Of a stretch of 64,000 nt of DNA, positions 19,050 to 27,358 are shown piece after piece. The notes beneath the pieces were generated by a model that was not told where the DNA came from, searched no databases, and saw nothing but the letters and a program-made list of their open reading frames with translations. Every line of letters starts with the position of its first letter. Position 1 is the first letter of the stretch. The stretch spans positions 1-64,000 of the forward strand of contig CALCZU010000029.1 in the NCBI GenBank assembly GCA_937903155.1, read 5' to 3'. Position numbers and translations under genes: made by a program. The stretch is from an uncultured Bdellovibrionales bacterium. GTDB taxonomy: Bacteria > Bdellovibrionota > FAC87 > UBA2466.

Positions 19050-19694
19050 ATGAAAATAATCTCTTTTTTAATGGTGCTCTTATCTTTCGCAAAAGCCGAA
19101 GTGAAAAATCCTCTCCCTTGCGCTGATGAAAACTGCGTGACTTGTGAAACAACGCAGATTCCAGAACCAGCCATCTCAAAATGTACTCGATGCGCTTCAG
19201 GATTTGTCTATTCGAAATCGGAACAAATGTGCGTGCATTGCGCCAAAGGAACCGACGCTCAACAAACGAAGTGTTTAGAATGTAGCGCCGAATGCGCCAT
19301 TTGCGATGAACGCGGATATTGCGCAGATTGCCTTTGGGACCAGGCCATCGATGGAAAATGTTCGCTCCCTCAGTGTAAGCTCGGAATCTATAGTCCTCTT
19401 GAAAGAAAATGTGTTGCCGTCCCGACGACGACGACCACAATCCCATCGACGAATCCCATTGAGTCTCCCTTACCGCGCACAAGTATTCCACTTGTACCGA
19501 CTCCGATTTCTTCGCCAACGCCATGTAAGGCAGGAGATTCAAAATGTAATTTTAGTTCCCCCACTCCGATCCCACCCGTGCGCGGGGCCGTGGTACCGTC
19601 CGTAACCTCTAGCAGTGTTTGTAAGGTCGGAGACGAGAATTGTGCCTGGGATCGGAAAGTTCCAGCGAAAGCGAGTCCGAGAACGTCTAAATAA
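19050..19694 (+). CDS. Cysteine-rich exported protein (furin-like pattern)
   Basis: 214 residues: signal peptide (KIISFLMVLLSFAKAE), then a cysteine-rich region of about 95 residues with CxxC spacings (CVTCET, CTRCASGFVYS, CVHCAKGTDA, CLECSAECAICDE, YCADCLWD) that resembles furin-like/growth-factor-receptor repeats. The second half is Thr/Pro/Ser-rich and probably unstructured, and contains two copies of C-K-x-G-D-x-x-C (CKAGDSKC and CKVGDENC). Disulfide-bonded and extracytoplasmic by inference; no specific family assigned. It is transcribed from a probable leaderless promoter. Confidence 0.75.
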   Translation: MKIISFLMVLLSFAKAEVKNPLPCADENCVTCETTQIPEPAISKCTRCASGFVYSKSEQMCVHCAKGTDAQQTKCLECSAECAICDERGYCADCLWDQAIDGKCSLPQCKLGIYSPLERKCVAVPTTTTTIPSTNPIESPLPRTSIPLVPTPISSPTPCKAGDSKCNFSSPTPIPPVRGAVVPSVTSSSVCKVGDENCAWDRKVPAKASPRTSK

Positions 19695-19715
19695 ATTTTC
19701 GTCGTGCGCTCTTTT

Positions 19716-19732
19716 AGTCCTACTTTAGGGCT
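19716..19732 (+). terminator. Weak hairpin after the cysteine-rich gene
   Basis: AGTCCTA and TAGGGCT pair with one G-U around a CTT loop; TGTGATTTTTATTT follows. The stem is short, so this is tentative. Confidence 0.35.
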
Positions 19733-19778
19733 TGTGATTTTTATTTACCTCAGATAGCCATCGCCTTGAGGTGTCACG

Positions 19779-20495
19779 ATGAAAATGTTTTTACTAGGTG
19801 CTTTTGTATGGGCAAACGTTGCCTCCGCGGGCTGTTTGGACAATCCTATTTTTCAAGGATTGGCACGCGCGATTTGGCCGGCTAACCATTCTATCGGGAA
19901 ATTAATTGATGCTCGATTCCGTGGGGCAATACCCGAGGCGATCATCTACACCCAATACCACCGAGGATTTACGGTTTATCAGCTGAAAAATTCTGAAGAG
20001 TTAGCCAATGCAGTGGCCGATGGGTTATCTCAATTTAAAATCGAAGTGGGATTAGGTTTCTGGCAAAGCGTCGGAAAGCCCGCCGGTGCCCGATATGTGG
20101 ATGTGGACGGGAAAACGACTGCTTTATCCTTACTAACCGACACTCAAGCTTTCATCGAAACTATCGCGTTTGAAGGAAAAGGAAAAGTTCGACTCGATTT
20201 CGTTCCTAATCGGGAGAGGCATACCTCTTCCAGTACCTGGTACGCGCCGAGCGGCGACCAAATGTTGGAGACGGTTTTAAAACATTTAGTGGCTAAAGGA
20301 ATCGATCGCGCGATCGTAGATAAAAACCTAAACGAGATCTTTAGAGACTTCAGCAAGGCCCTCCAAGTCTCAGTGACCTTAGACTGGAATCTCTTAGAAG
20401 GACGAAATAAAGACAAACTGAGAAGCCTCCTCGATTGCATTCACGAGACAGTTTCTCGCCCCTATGAACTCCATTATCCCTCGCGGGAAGGCTAA
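19779..20495 (+). CDS. Exported protein of unknown function
   Basis: 238 residues with GAGGT about 6 nt before the ATG and a short signal peptide (MFLLGAFVWANVASA, then GC). The mature part begins CLDNP and has a second Cys near the C terminus (LLDCIHE), possibly forming a disulfide. No domain recognised. It is convergent with the next small gene. Confidence 0.75.
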   Translation: MKMFLLGAFVWANVASAGCLDNPIFQGLARAIWPANHSIGKLIDARFRGAIPEAIIYTQYHRGFTVYQLKNSEELANAVADGLSQFKIEVGLGFWQSVGKPAGARYVDVDGKTTALSLLTDTQAFIETIAFEGKGKVRLDFVPNRERHTSSSTWYAPSGDQMLETVLKHLVAKGIDRAIVDKNLNEIFRDFSKALQVSVTLDWNLLEGRNKDKLRSLLDCIHETVSRPYELHYPSREG

Positions 20496-20496
20496 C

Positions 20497-20769
20497 CTAC
20501 CACTCCCAGGAAAACGTCCCCGTTGCGCTCGCGACTTTGTATTCGCACGCGTTTGTCCCAATTTTTACTACGTTTTCATTCCATCCCAAGGGGGGATGAG
20601 GATGTTTCAAATATTCATTGGCTTGACGATAAGCATCTTGTCTCGCCAGTAGGACAAGCGTGTTATCGCTCACGTCGCACTCGCCCTTCGCTTGACCTTT
20701 GTACGTAGCTTTTTGCCAACTGGCCATCGTGGTTGCGGATAATAGTAAACACATAAAAATAGTTTTCAT
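20497..20769 (-). CDS. Small exported protein
   Basis: 90 residues from the ATG at 20769, chosen over the in-frame GTG three bases earlier because AAGGAG then has 5-6 nt spacing. Signal peptide MKTIFMCLLLSATTMAS, then a short mature domain with two cysteines (GECDVS and NACEYKV). It resembles small periplasmic proteins of the DUF4189/YHS-like size range only in length; no family assigned. Confidence 0.7.
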   Translation of the reverse strand: MKTIFMCLLLSATTMASWQKATYKGQAKGECDVSDNTLVLLARQDAYRQANEYLKHPHPPLGWNENVVKIGTNACEYKVASATGTFSWEW

Positions 20770-20849
20770 CACTTCTCCTTTATTGAAATAAGATAATGCT
20801 TAAGAGTGAATGACAAAAATTAAAAAACGCTATCGATACGATTAGAAAA

Positions 20850-21257
20850 TCAAGGTTTCACGGCGTGACAAGGGAGATTCTTAAATTCCACGTTCGGAGT
20901 GGTGGTTCCGAAACGGTAATCCATTAAAATTTCTTTTCCGTCGTCTTTAATCTCAACTTCCGCTTTAAAGACTAACGGCACAGGAGGGAATGTGACTACT
21001 GGCCCGTTCACTAAAAGAATTGCCTTAAATTTTGCACTCCAATTATCAGCATTTGGCTTCCAATTTATCGGTTCAATCGTCCAGCCTTCTTCTTTGTCCA
21101 AATCCTGATGCCAGACTTTTTGAGTCGATTTATTGAGAGCGATGAACAACGATTTTCCACTGCAAACCAGTTCTGACTGACTGAGAACCTCTTCTGGAGA
21201 AATCGAAAACGCGGTGATAGACGAAAAGAAAACCAAAGCCGCAAAAACAACTTTCAT
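20850..21257 (-). CDS. Small exported protein
   Basis: 135 residues with signal peptide (KVVFAALVFFSSITAFS) and GGAAGG close before the ATG. The mature part has two cysteines (ELVCSGK and LPCHAV) and alternates beta-type segments (VFKAEVEIKDDGKEI). Unrecognised. It lies just upstream of the 20497-20769 gene in the same direction and may be co-transcribed with it. Confidence 0.75.
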   Translation of the reverse strand: MKVVFAALVFFSSITAFSISPEEVLSQSELVCSGKSLFIALNKSTQKVWHQDLDKEEGWTIEPINWKPNADNWSAKFKAILLVNGPVVTFPPVPLVFKAEVEIKDDGKEILMDYRFGTTTPNVEFKNLPCHAVKP

Positions 21258-21468
21258 ATACCTTCCCTCACCCTTTCCAAAACGATGAACGCAAACCGTA
21301 TCGCAATCGGAGTGGATGAAGGAAAATAAATTTTTCTCAGAATTACAAATTTATAACTTTTGTGCACGCATCGTTTGATAACAAAGGAATTCGTTATTTG
21401 ATTTGAAGTTTGTGGCTTGAGTCCAGGTTTAGTATGACATTTAGAAATTCTCGTTTTTGGAGGTTCTT

Positions 21469-21918
21469 ATGAAACAAATATTCGTCGTTCTGTTCTTGGG
21501 AGTTGCAATTTCTTACGCGAGCTTCGCAGGTGAAGTTGAAAATCGGTGTGAATTTACACTTCGAAACGGAGTAAAAAACGCTGACGGAATTTTATCTATC
21601 AGCGAAAAGGACGGAAAACTTTCGGGATATTGGAATCTGACTCAAGACGGTCAAAAAAGTAAAGATGTCGAGCTGAAAAAACTTGAACTTCAAGTATGGC
21701 CTAATGGCGCAGATCCTGAGTCTGGAGAAATCGTTAAAGCACAGGCCCTGAAGCTGATTAAATATCTCACTATCAAACCTCGGGAAGTTGCCAAAGTAAA
21801 AATCTTCGTAAACATGGATTTTCCGATGCTCGCTGAGTTAGTTGTTTTCATTGGCGATGGAGGAAAGGTCCTCGGTAAAGTAGGGACTCTCGGCGAGACT
21901 TTCGCCTGCAAAAAATAA
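21469..21918 (+). CDS. Small exported protein
   Basis: 149 residues from the ATG at 21469, preceded by TTTTTGGAGGTTCTT; an ATG 12 nt earlier lacks this spacing. Signal peptide KQIFVVLFLGVAISYASFAG; the mature part has Cys near both ends (NRCEFTLRNG, TFACKK), suggesting a disulfide, and beta-type strands between. Family unknown; divergent from 20850-21257. Confidence 0.75.
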   Translation: MKQIFVVLFLGVAISYASFAGEVENRCEFTLRNGVKNADGILSISEKDGKLSGYWNLTQDGQKSKDVELKKLELQVWPNGADPESGEIVKAQALKLIKYLTIKPREVAKVKIFVNMDFPMLAELVVFIGDGGKVLGKVGTLGETFACKK

Positions 21919-21978
21919 ATCTCCGGTGCGGAAACTTTGGCGTTATTAGCTTTTTTCTTCACATTTGAAAGAAGTCTA

Positions 21979-22524
21979 TCATGCGGAAGGTCGCTCCCGT
22001 TTTATGGCAAGATGCAAAGCGAAGGCAAAAGCAGTTCCCATCACCAATCCGGCAAAAACATCCGTCGGATAATGAACCCCTAAGTAGATGCGCGAAAAAC
22101 CAATTAGCAGGATTAGAAGCGTCGCAACGCCTAAAACGATTTTCCTTAAAGTCTTGATTCGACAACAGGCCATCAGCGCTACGGTGAACCAAAACGTTGC
22201 AGCATTTACAGAATGTCCACTGGGAAACGAAAATCCATCAACAGACATGAGTCGATAAACCAAGTCAGGCCGGTCCCTAGCAAAAATAGATTTTAGAACG
22301 TTAAAAAAAATCCCGCCGCCGCAGACTGCGAGAGTCAGTTGCAAAACCAATCGATATTTTTTTGCTGCGAGCAACAAAAGACTCAAAACGACAGTTAAAC
22401 TGAATGTTACGGCGCTCGATCCCAAGGAAGTGAAGTCTCGAAAAAATAGAGTCAGGTTTGGAGTTCTTAAACTGTAGATCGCGCTTGCTATCTGGTGATC
22501 CCATGAAACGATCATTTCCAGCAT
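21979..22524 (-). CDS. PAP2 superfamily membrane phosphatase
   Basis: 181 residues, about five or six membrane segments. The three phosphatase motifs are complete: KSIFARDRP, FPSGHS and SRIYLGVHYPTD. Such enzymes dephosphorylate lipid phosphates such as phosphatidic acid or undecaprenyl pyrophosphate at the membrane. The start codon overlaps the stop of the metallophosphoesterase by one base (TGATG), so it is translationally coupled as third gene of an operon with a lipid-kinase-like gene first. The likely pathway is phospholipid or lipid-carrier recycling (inference). Confidence 0.9.
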   Translation of the reverse strand: MLEMIVSWDHQIASAIYSLRTPNLTLFFRDFTSLGSSAVTFSLTVVLSLLLLAAKKYRLVLQLTLAVCGGGIFFNVLKSIFARDRPDLVYRLMSVDGFSFPSGHSVNAATFWFTVALMACCRIKTLRKIVLGVATLLILLIGFSRIYLGVHYPTDVFAGLVMGTAFAFALHLAIKRERPSA

Positions 22525-23297
22525 CAGCGAGTCCTCGCGTATTTCTCGACCTGCATTTTCTCAAAATCCAAAGAGGCCGCCAATTCCAGAAGCCTGACTT
22601 CGACGAAATCAGAATCAATGACGATTTCGTTAATCGAATTCTTACCCACCTCGCCTTCCCGACCTCGTGAGGAACTGGAAGTCCCACACTGGGCGAGCAA
22701 TAACGATCGGCCTTTCGAATCAGAGATTTTCTGGGTCAAACGAGAGTGCGCATGTCCTGACAAAACAAGATCCACTTTAGAATCTAAAAAAATACTTAAG
22801 AGTTTAGAGTCTTGAACGAAAAGGAGCGGATGGTGAAGTGCAACGATACGGAAATTACCGACGGGTGATTTTTCAAACATTTTCTTAATAAATTCGAGTT
22901 TGCGGGTCCCAAGGCGACCATTTGAAATCCGTAAAAGTGGATGAGTCGAATCGACACCTACGACCGTCAGCCCTGGGATCTCCAAAACAGGGTTTCGTTC
23001 GGCGGAGATCAACGATTGATACAAATGATAGGGCTGAAAAATCCTCTCCCAAATTCGAAAGAGTGGCAAATCGTGATTTCCCGGAATCACGAGGAGTGGT
23101 CGCCCATTTTGGGACAACTGTTCCAGAAATCTCCGCGCCTGAACAAACTGTTTGCGGCGAGCCCTTTGAGTCAAGTCGCCCGTAATGATCACGGCTTCAA
23201 AAGCATGTTTTTTCAAATGTTCCAAAATCGCATCGCCCGCGGCTTCGACGTAAGGGGGGCCAAAATGCAAATCAGAAAGTTGAAGGAGTCGAATCAT
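22524..23297 (-). CDS. Metallophosphoesterase
   Basis: 257 residues, cytoplasmic. The calcineurin-type metal motifs are visible in order: LSDLHFG (near residue 8), ITGDLTQ, IPGNHDLP, ALHHP and SGHAHS. The family hydrolyses phosphate mono- and diesters, including cyclic nucleotides and UDP-diacylglucosamine-type lipids. Its start overlaps the upstream DAG-kinase-like gene by 4 nt (ATGA) and its stop overlaps the PAP2 start. Its neighbours point towards lipid phosphate metabolism, but the substrate is not shown by sequence. Confidence 0.92.
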   Translation of the reverse strand: MIRLLQLSDLHFGPPYVEAAGDAILEHLKKHAFEAVIITGDLTQRARRKQFVQARRFLEQLSQNGRPLLVIPGNHDLPLFRIWERIFQPYHLYQSLISAERNPVLEIPGLTVVGVDSTHPLLRISNGRLGTRKLEFIKKMFEKSPVGNFRIVALHHPLLFVQDSKLLSIFLDSKVDLVLSGHAHSRLTQKISDSKGRSLLLAQCGTSSSSRGREGEVGKNSINEIVIDSDFVEVRLLELAASLDFEKMQVEKYARTR

Positions 23298-24190
23298 TTC
23301 TGTTTATCCAAGGGCTTTGGAGTAAAAATCGTGAGACGCTCATTTAGTACTTCGTATGTCGCAGGGGTTTGGGACGTCACTTCTCCATCCGTATCGAGAT
23401 TTATCTGAGGCACTGTTGTAATCGTAAAACGGGGAGCGCGCAGTAAATGGAGACCCTTGTCGGGGCTGTGTTTTTTTAGAAGATAAAGTGGGATGAGTGA
23501 AAAAACTCTCCACCCACTTGTAAAATGAGCGCTGAAAAGATCGAGCAAACCATCGTTTGCCGAGGCATCAGGTGCGATTGAAATACCAGAACCATAAAAT
23601 TTTCCGTTGCAGATAGTAATTTGGCGGGATTTAAAGGAGTGCGTTTCTCCATTGCATTCCACTTTTGCTTTAAAATATTTCGTTCGGTGCAAGAAACTAA
23701 AACTGTACGCGACATATGCCCAGAGACCCCAACGTTTTTTGTGGTTTGCGGGGACAATTTTATTCACTTGAGTGCTAAGTCCCATTCCCGAAACATTTAA
23801 AAAAGGGTTGCCGTTGACTTGCGCCACATCCACTTTCTGGGAATGCCCGTGCCCGATAACTTGCGCCGCGCCCTCAATCGTCAAAGGAATCTCGAGAGTG
23901 CGAGCTAAGTTATTCGCCGTTCCTAAGGGAATGACTCCCAATGGAATCGCTTTTCCCAGAAGCGCTTTAGCGGCACAAAGTGAAGTGCCATCCCCTCCCG
24001 CTGTAATAACCATATCAATTTTGTCGGCGAAGCGATTAATCAGTTCCGCAAAGTGCCCGGGGTTTGACTCGGACGTCTCAATCAAATCGAGCCCAACATT
24101 GCGTAATGCCGGAGCGATTTTTTCTCGTAATTCTTTCGTCTGCCGAGCTCCACCATTGATTAATAAAAGCGCACGTTTCATACGTGCCAT
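23294..24190 (-). CDS. Diacylglycerol-kinase-like protein (YegS/DagK/BmrU family)
   Basis: 298 residues. The nucleotide motif GGDGT is at about residues 65-69 (VITAGGDGTSLCAAK), followed by PLGVIPLGTANNLARTL, both hallmarks of the DAGK catalytic domain. The C-terminal half (GSGISIAPDASANDGLLDL, then NLDTDGE) matches the family's second domain. Members phosphorylate diacylglycerol or related lipids using ATP. There are ATGs at 24190 and 24181; GGAAG is spaced about 9 nt from the latter, so the protein may start three residues later. First gene of the three-gene lipid operon. Confidence 0.9.
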   Translation of the reverse strand: MARMKRALLLINGGARQTKELREKIAPALRNVGLDLIETSESNPGHFAELINRFADKIDMVITAGGDGTSLCAAKALLGKAIPLGVIPLGTANNLARTLEIPLTIEGAAQVIGHGHSQKVDVAQVNGNPFLNVSGMGLSTQVNKIVPANHKKRWGLWAYVAYSFSFLHRTKYFKAKVECNGETHSFKSRQITICNGKFYGSGISIAPDASANDGLLDLFSAHFTSGWRVFSLIPLYLLKKHSPDKGLHLLRAPRFTITTVPQINLDTDGEVTSQTPATYEVLNERLTIFTPKPLDKQK

Positions 24191-24267
24191 CTTCCGCTAC
24201 TTCAAGGTTCACGGCAAGCCATGGAAATAGATAAGCCGGCATATCCTTTGCTTAGAAGTTGGATCAG

Positions 24268-24752
24268 ATGAACGACATCCAAAAATTGTACCGACTTCGA
24301 AGGCTCACTCAACTGCTCGACTCGGAGTTTAGAGGACCCTTTGGATGGAGATTCGGTCTAGACGGGCTCTTAGGTTTAATCCCCGTCGTGGGAGATTTTT
24401 TTACTTCGGCAGCCTCCCTTTACATCATCGGTCAAAGCGCTTTGATGGGAACGCCTCCTGCCATTCTTTTAAGAATGTTCTTCTGGAGAATTTTGTGGAT
24501 ATTATTCCCGGCGTCGGAAATATTTTCGATTTTTTTTGGAAAGCGAATCAAAAAAATCTTTGGTTACTCGAGTCCCATTTAGTCAGTCCAAAAGAAGTTA
24601 ATTTTCGTTCGAAGCTTTTGCTATGTGCGATTCTTATCTTAGTTCTGTGTTTGATTGGAGTTTCGGGCTATGTGAGCTTTCAGATTTTGCAGAGTCTCTA
24701 TCATTGGTTTTTTCCCGTAGTCGCACCTGGGGGATGGTATGTCCTGCTTTAG
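24268..24752 (+). pseudogene. DUF4112 membrane protein gene with a frameshift
   Basis: The first frame gives the DUF4112 N-terminal half (LTQLLDSEFRG, RFGLDGLLGLIPVVGDFFTS, SLYIIGQSALMGTPPAILLR). Around 24478-24488 the homologous sequence jumps to the frame one base back and continues with the second half (ENFVDIIPGVGNIFDFFWKA, NQKNLWLL) and two membrane segments, ending at 24752. The ancestral gene would have one more base at the junction. No obvious slippery heptamer is present, so either a recent inactivation or a sequencing error is likeliest. Start is ATG at 24268; an in-frame TTG lies at 24259. Confidence 0.7.
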
Positions 24753-24864
24753 TGAGAACCGGAAATTGATTCGGATCTGTCCCCGTCGGCTATCACTTCT
24801 TTGAGTCAGAAAGCAGCTGAGAAAAATAACGAAATCTCATCACTGTATATGCGGGGCAACCTCT

Positions 24865-25770
24865 TTACTTGAGCCAACCTTTTTTTCGAAACCAAACAAA
24901 GAGAATGGCACAGGTAACAATCATTACCGCCCACACAGCGGCGTAACCCCACCGCCAATCCAGTTCTGGAATGAATTTAAAATTCATTCCATAGACGCCG
25001 ACAATAAAAGTCAGGGGCATGAAAAATACCGAGAAGAGTGTGAGAACGCGGACGATGTCATTCGTGCGGTTAGCAGAGAGAGATAAGTGTGTGTCTAAAA
25101 GGTGAGCGACATCTTCTTCGAGCTCACTGCTGAAAAAATACATGCGGTCGCCTTCTTCGCGAATCGAGCGCAACTCCATTTTGGGCGCATCTCGTAAGTG
25201 CATTTTAAAAATCACATCGAGAGTCATTCGGATCATGCGTTTGTAGATTGAGATTTTGCGTTTTAAAAAGTAAAGGTCTTTGATAATCCCCGGTTTTATG
25301 GACCCTTCAATAATCATGAGTTCAAACGCTTCGAAACTATTTTCGTTAAAACTCAAAGGAGCTTCGTAAGATTCAAGGACTGCCTGTAAAATGTCGGCTA
25401 ATAGTCGGTACGGATGATTCATCACTCTTCGGGGAGCCGCTTCAAACAAGCTTGTGAGGAACTTTGGCTCTTTGCGATGGACCGTTACCAAGAAATGTGG
25501 TCCCACAAAACACGCGATCTTGCGAGTCAGTTCCGTCATCGTATCGGCTTCGACAAGTTTGTACGTTTCTAAATCCGCGTACCGCACCAGAATAAAATGG
25601 GCCCCTTCTAAGGTCTCAAACATCGGAAGATGGGACGGTTCGAGACATGTTTTTACGAGATCCGCTGGAAGAGCGAACTGGGCGATCACCTCTTCGAGTT
25701 CTTCAGCCGCCGGATCGATCAGATCAATCCATTGAAAAGTAGCAGTCTTGTCGGAAATGCGCTTGAGCAT
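24865..25770 (-). CDS. corA: CorA-family divalent cation transporter
   Basis: 301 residues. The long cytoplasmic helical domain is followed by two membrane helices at the C terminus, with the family's selectivity signature YGMN between them (TFIVGVYGMNFKFIPELDW) and the basic tail (WFRKKGWLK). CorA proteins form homopentamers that import Mg2+ (also Co2+ or Ni2+). This one matches the family in length. Nothing in its immediate neighbourhood indicates which metal is preferred. Confidence 0.92.
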   Translation of the reverse strand: MLKRISDKTATFQWIDLIDPAAEELEEVIAQFALPADLVKTCLEPSHLPMFETLEGAHFILVRYADLETYKLVEADTMTELTRKIACFVGPHFLVTVHRKEPKFLTSLFEAAPRRVMNHPYRLLADILQAVLESYEAPLSFNENSFEAFELMIIEGSIKPGIIKDLYFLKRKISIYKRMIRMTLDVIFKMHLRDAPKMELRSIREEGDRMYFFSSELEEDVAHLLDTHLSLSANRTNDIVRVLTLFSVFFMPLTFIVGVYGMNFKFIPELDWRWGYAAVWAVMIVTCAILFVWFRKKGWLK

Positions 25771-25904
25771 CTCTTAGATGTATCACATGATCACGGCCAA
25801 TCTATCGAATAGTTAGAAAAATTCAGTGATTACGACTGGGTCCTTTTTGTTGTTGATCGAAAGTGTGGGAAAATGCTAAGTTCCGCCAACTTTGAGGTAC
25901 CCCC

Positions 25905-26354
25905 ATGGCTAAATATTTTCTGGTAGTTCTATTATTTTTTGTTTCTGTTTGCCCGGTTCAAGCAGCGACGATGATATTTTTCAAAACCGAGACTGACCGT
26001 CTCGAGAGCATGTTGTTAATTGCAGCGGATGGTAAAATTTATCAACGCACAGTTGGAAAAAAGGATTTTAAACTCTTCCGCAGCCAACTTCCCAACGGGA
26101 TCAAATCGATCGAAATCTTAGCCAGAAAAACAGTAAATCCCGAAACGAATATTTTTCAGACGGTGCTCTTCGTGATTGGTTCCGATGGCCAAATCTATGT
26201 TCTGCAAGAAGCCTCAAAAGAATTCGAAATGCAGAATTATACGTTTCCGGAAGCAAAAGCCGAGCCGGAAATAAAATCAGTTCCGATGAAGATGGAAGCG
26301 CCAGACCCCCTTCCCTCGAAGCCAAAGCAGATTATCCCGGCCCCTGCCAAGTAG
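25905..26354 (+). CDS. Small exported protein
   Basis: 149 residues. Signal peptide (KYFLVVLLFFVSVCPVQA, then A) with GAGGT upstream of the ATG. The mature part contains two repeat-like segments (LLIAADGKIYQRTVGKKDFK and FVIGSDGQIYVLQEASKEFE), both with a DG-x-I-Y core as in beta-propeller or PQQ-like strands, and a proline-rich tail. Function unknown. Confidence 0.7.
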   Translation: MAKYFLVVLLFFVSVCPVQAATMIFFKTETDRLESMLLIAADGKIYQRTVGKKDFKLFRSQLPNGIKSIEILARKTVNPETNIFQTVLFVIGSDGQIYVLQEASKEFEMQNYTFPEAKAEPEIKSVPMKMEAPDPLPSKPKQIIPAPAK

Positions 26355-26437
26355 TCAGTTCGCTTCCAGTTTAGAGAAGACCGAAATAGGCTTCAAAATC
26401 CCATTGCCTATTTGTCAATTTCTGCCAAACTTTTAGA

Positions 26438-27352
26438 ATGTCGAACTCTAACGAAGTGGCAGTGTTTTGCGCGGCAACAGATAATTATTCGATGCCGATG
26501 GCCGCAATGATACGTTCTGCGGCGGAAAATCTAAACTCTGAATTTCGTCTAAAAGTTTACGCGTGTAGTTGCGGTATAAGTTCCTCGAACCGCCTTCGAA
26601 TCGAAAAATCGTTAATGAAAACCTGCGCGAGAATTGAATGGCTTGAAATGAAACAAGCAGACCTGGACCAGTTGCCCGATCCAGGGAGATACTCCATCGC
26701 CAGTTTTCCGCGTCTTTTTTGTGAGGATTTGGTTCCTCCGTCGGTCCGTCGTCTGATTTACTTAGATATCGACCTGATCGTTTTAGGGGACCTTGCTGAG
26801 CTGTGGAAGATGGATTTAAAAGGGGACATGGCAGGTGCCGTTCAGGGGCTTCTAGGAAGAAAAGTCTCAGGCGAGCATGGCATAGAAGGCTATGAGAAAT
26901 ACTCCCTTTCTCCTGAACAACCTTATTTTAATACCGGGGTGATGTTGTTCGATCTCGAGCAATGGCGACGGAACCAAATTGGAGCGAAGTTGCGATCGCT
27001 TTTACTGAAGGACGGTCAAATACTGCGTTATAAGGACCAAGATGTAATCAATATCGTTTTGGCAAATTCCATTTGCCCACTGCCACCTGAGTGGAACCAG
27101 ACTCCATTCATTTATCATTTCCAGCAGAGCGAAAGCCCACTGGGCGAAACGGAGCACCAACGCACCCTCAATAATCCCAAGATTATCCATTACGCTACAG
27201 CAATTAAACCCTGGCAGAAGGGATCTTACCACCCAAAAACTGGCCTGTTCGAACGTTGGATTTATAAGACAGACTGGGCCACTGAATACGCTTTCACCCC
27301 TTTCACTCCGAGAAGCATCCTCCGCAAAATCTTAAATCGATTCCGCAGATAA
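26438..27352 (+). CDS. Glycosyltransferase family 8 (LPS-type)
   Basis: 304 residues. A GT-A fold with the metal-binding DxD motif (LIYLDIDLIVLGDL) and the GT8 pattern PYFNTGVMLFDLEQWR plus the later KDQDVINIVLA motif; a conserved LPPEWNQ and IHYATAIKPW close to the C terminus complete the family signature. GT8 enzymes add glucose or galactose from UDP-sugars to the LPS core. It is cytoplasmic. No clear ribosome site is seen upstream. Confidence 0.9.
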   Translation: MSNSNEVAVFCAATDNYSMPMAAMIRSAAENLNSEFRLKVYACSCGISSSNRLRIEKSLMKTCARIEWLEMKQADLDQLPDPGRYSIASFPRLFCEDLVPPSVRRLIYLDIDLIVLGDLAELWKMDLKGDMAGAVQGLLGRKVSGEHGIEGYEKYSLSPEQPYFNTGVMLFDLEQWRRNQIGAKLRSLLLKDGQILRYKDQDVINIVLANSICPLPPEWNQTPFIYHFQQSESPLGETEHQRTLNNPKIIHYATAIKPWQKGSYHPKTGLFERWIYKTDWATEYAFTPFTPRSILRKILNRFRR

Positions 27353-27358
27353 CGCAGA

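Noticed and set aside
18985..19542. 185-residue open frame on the minus strand
   Set aside because: It lies over the cysteine-rich exported gene, which has a leader, a promoter and regular Cys spacing; the antisense frame shows no domain or ribosome site.
24474..24490. Programmed frameshift in the DUF4112 gene
   Set aside because: No slippery heptamer or clear downstream structure; decay or sequencing error is simpler.
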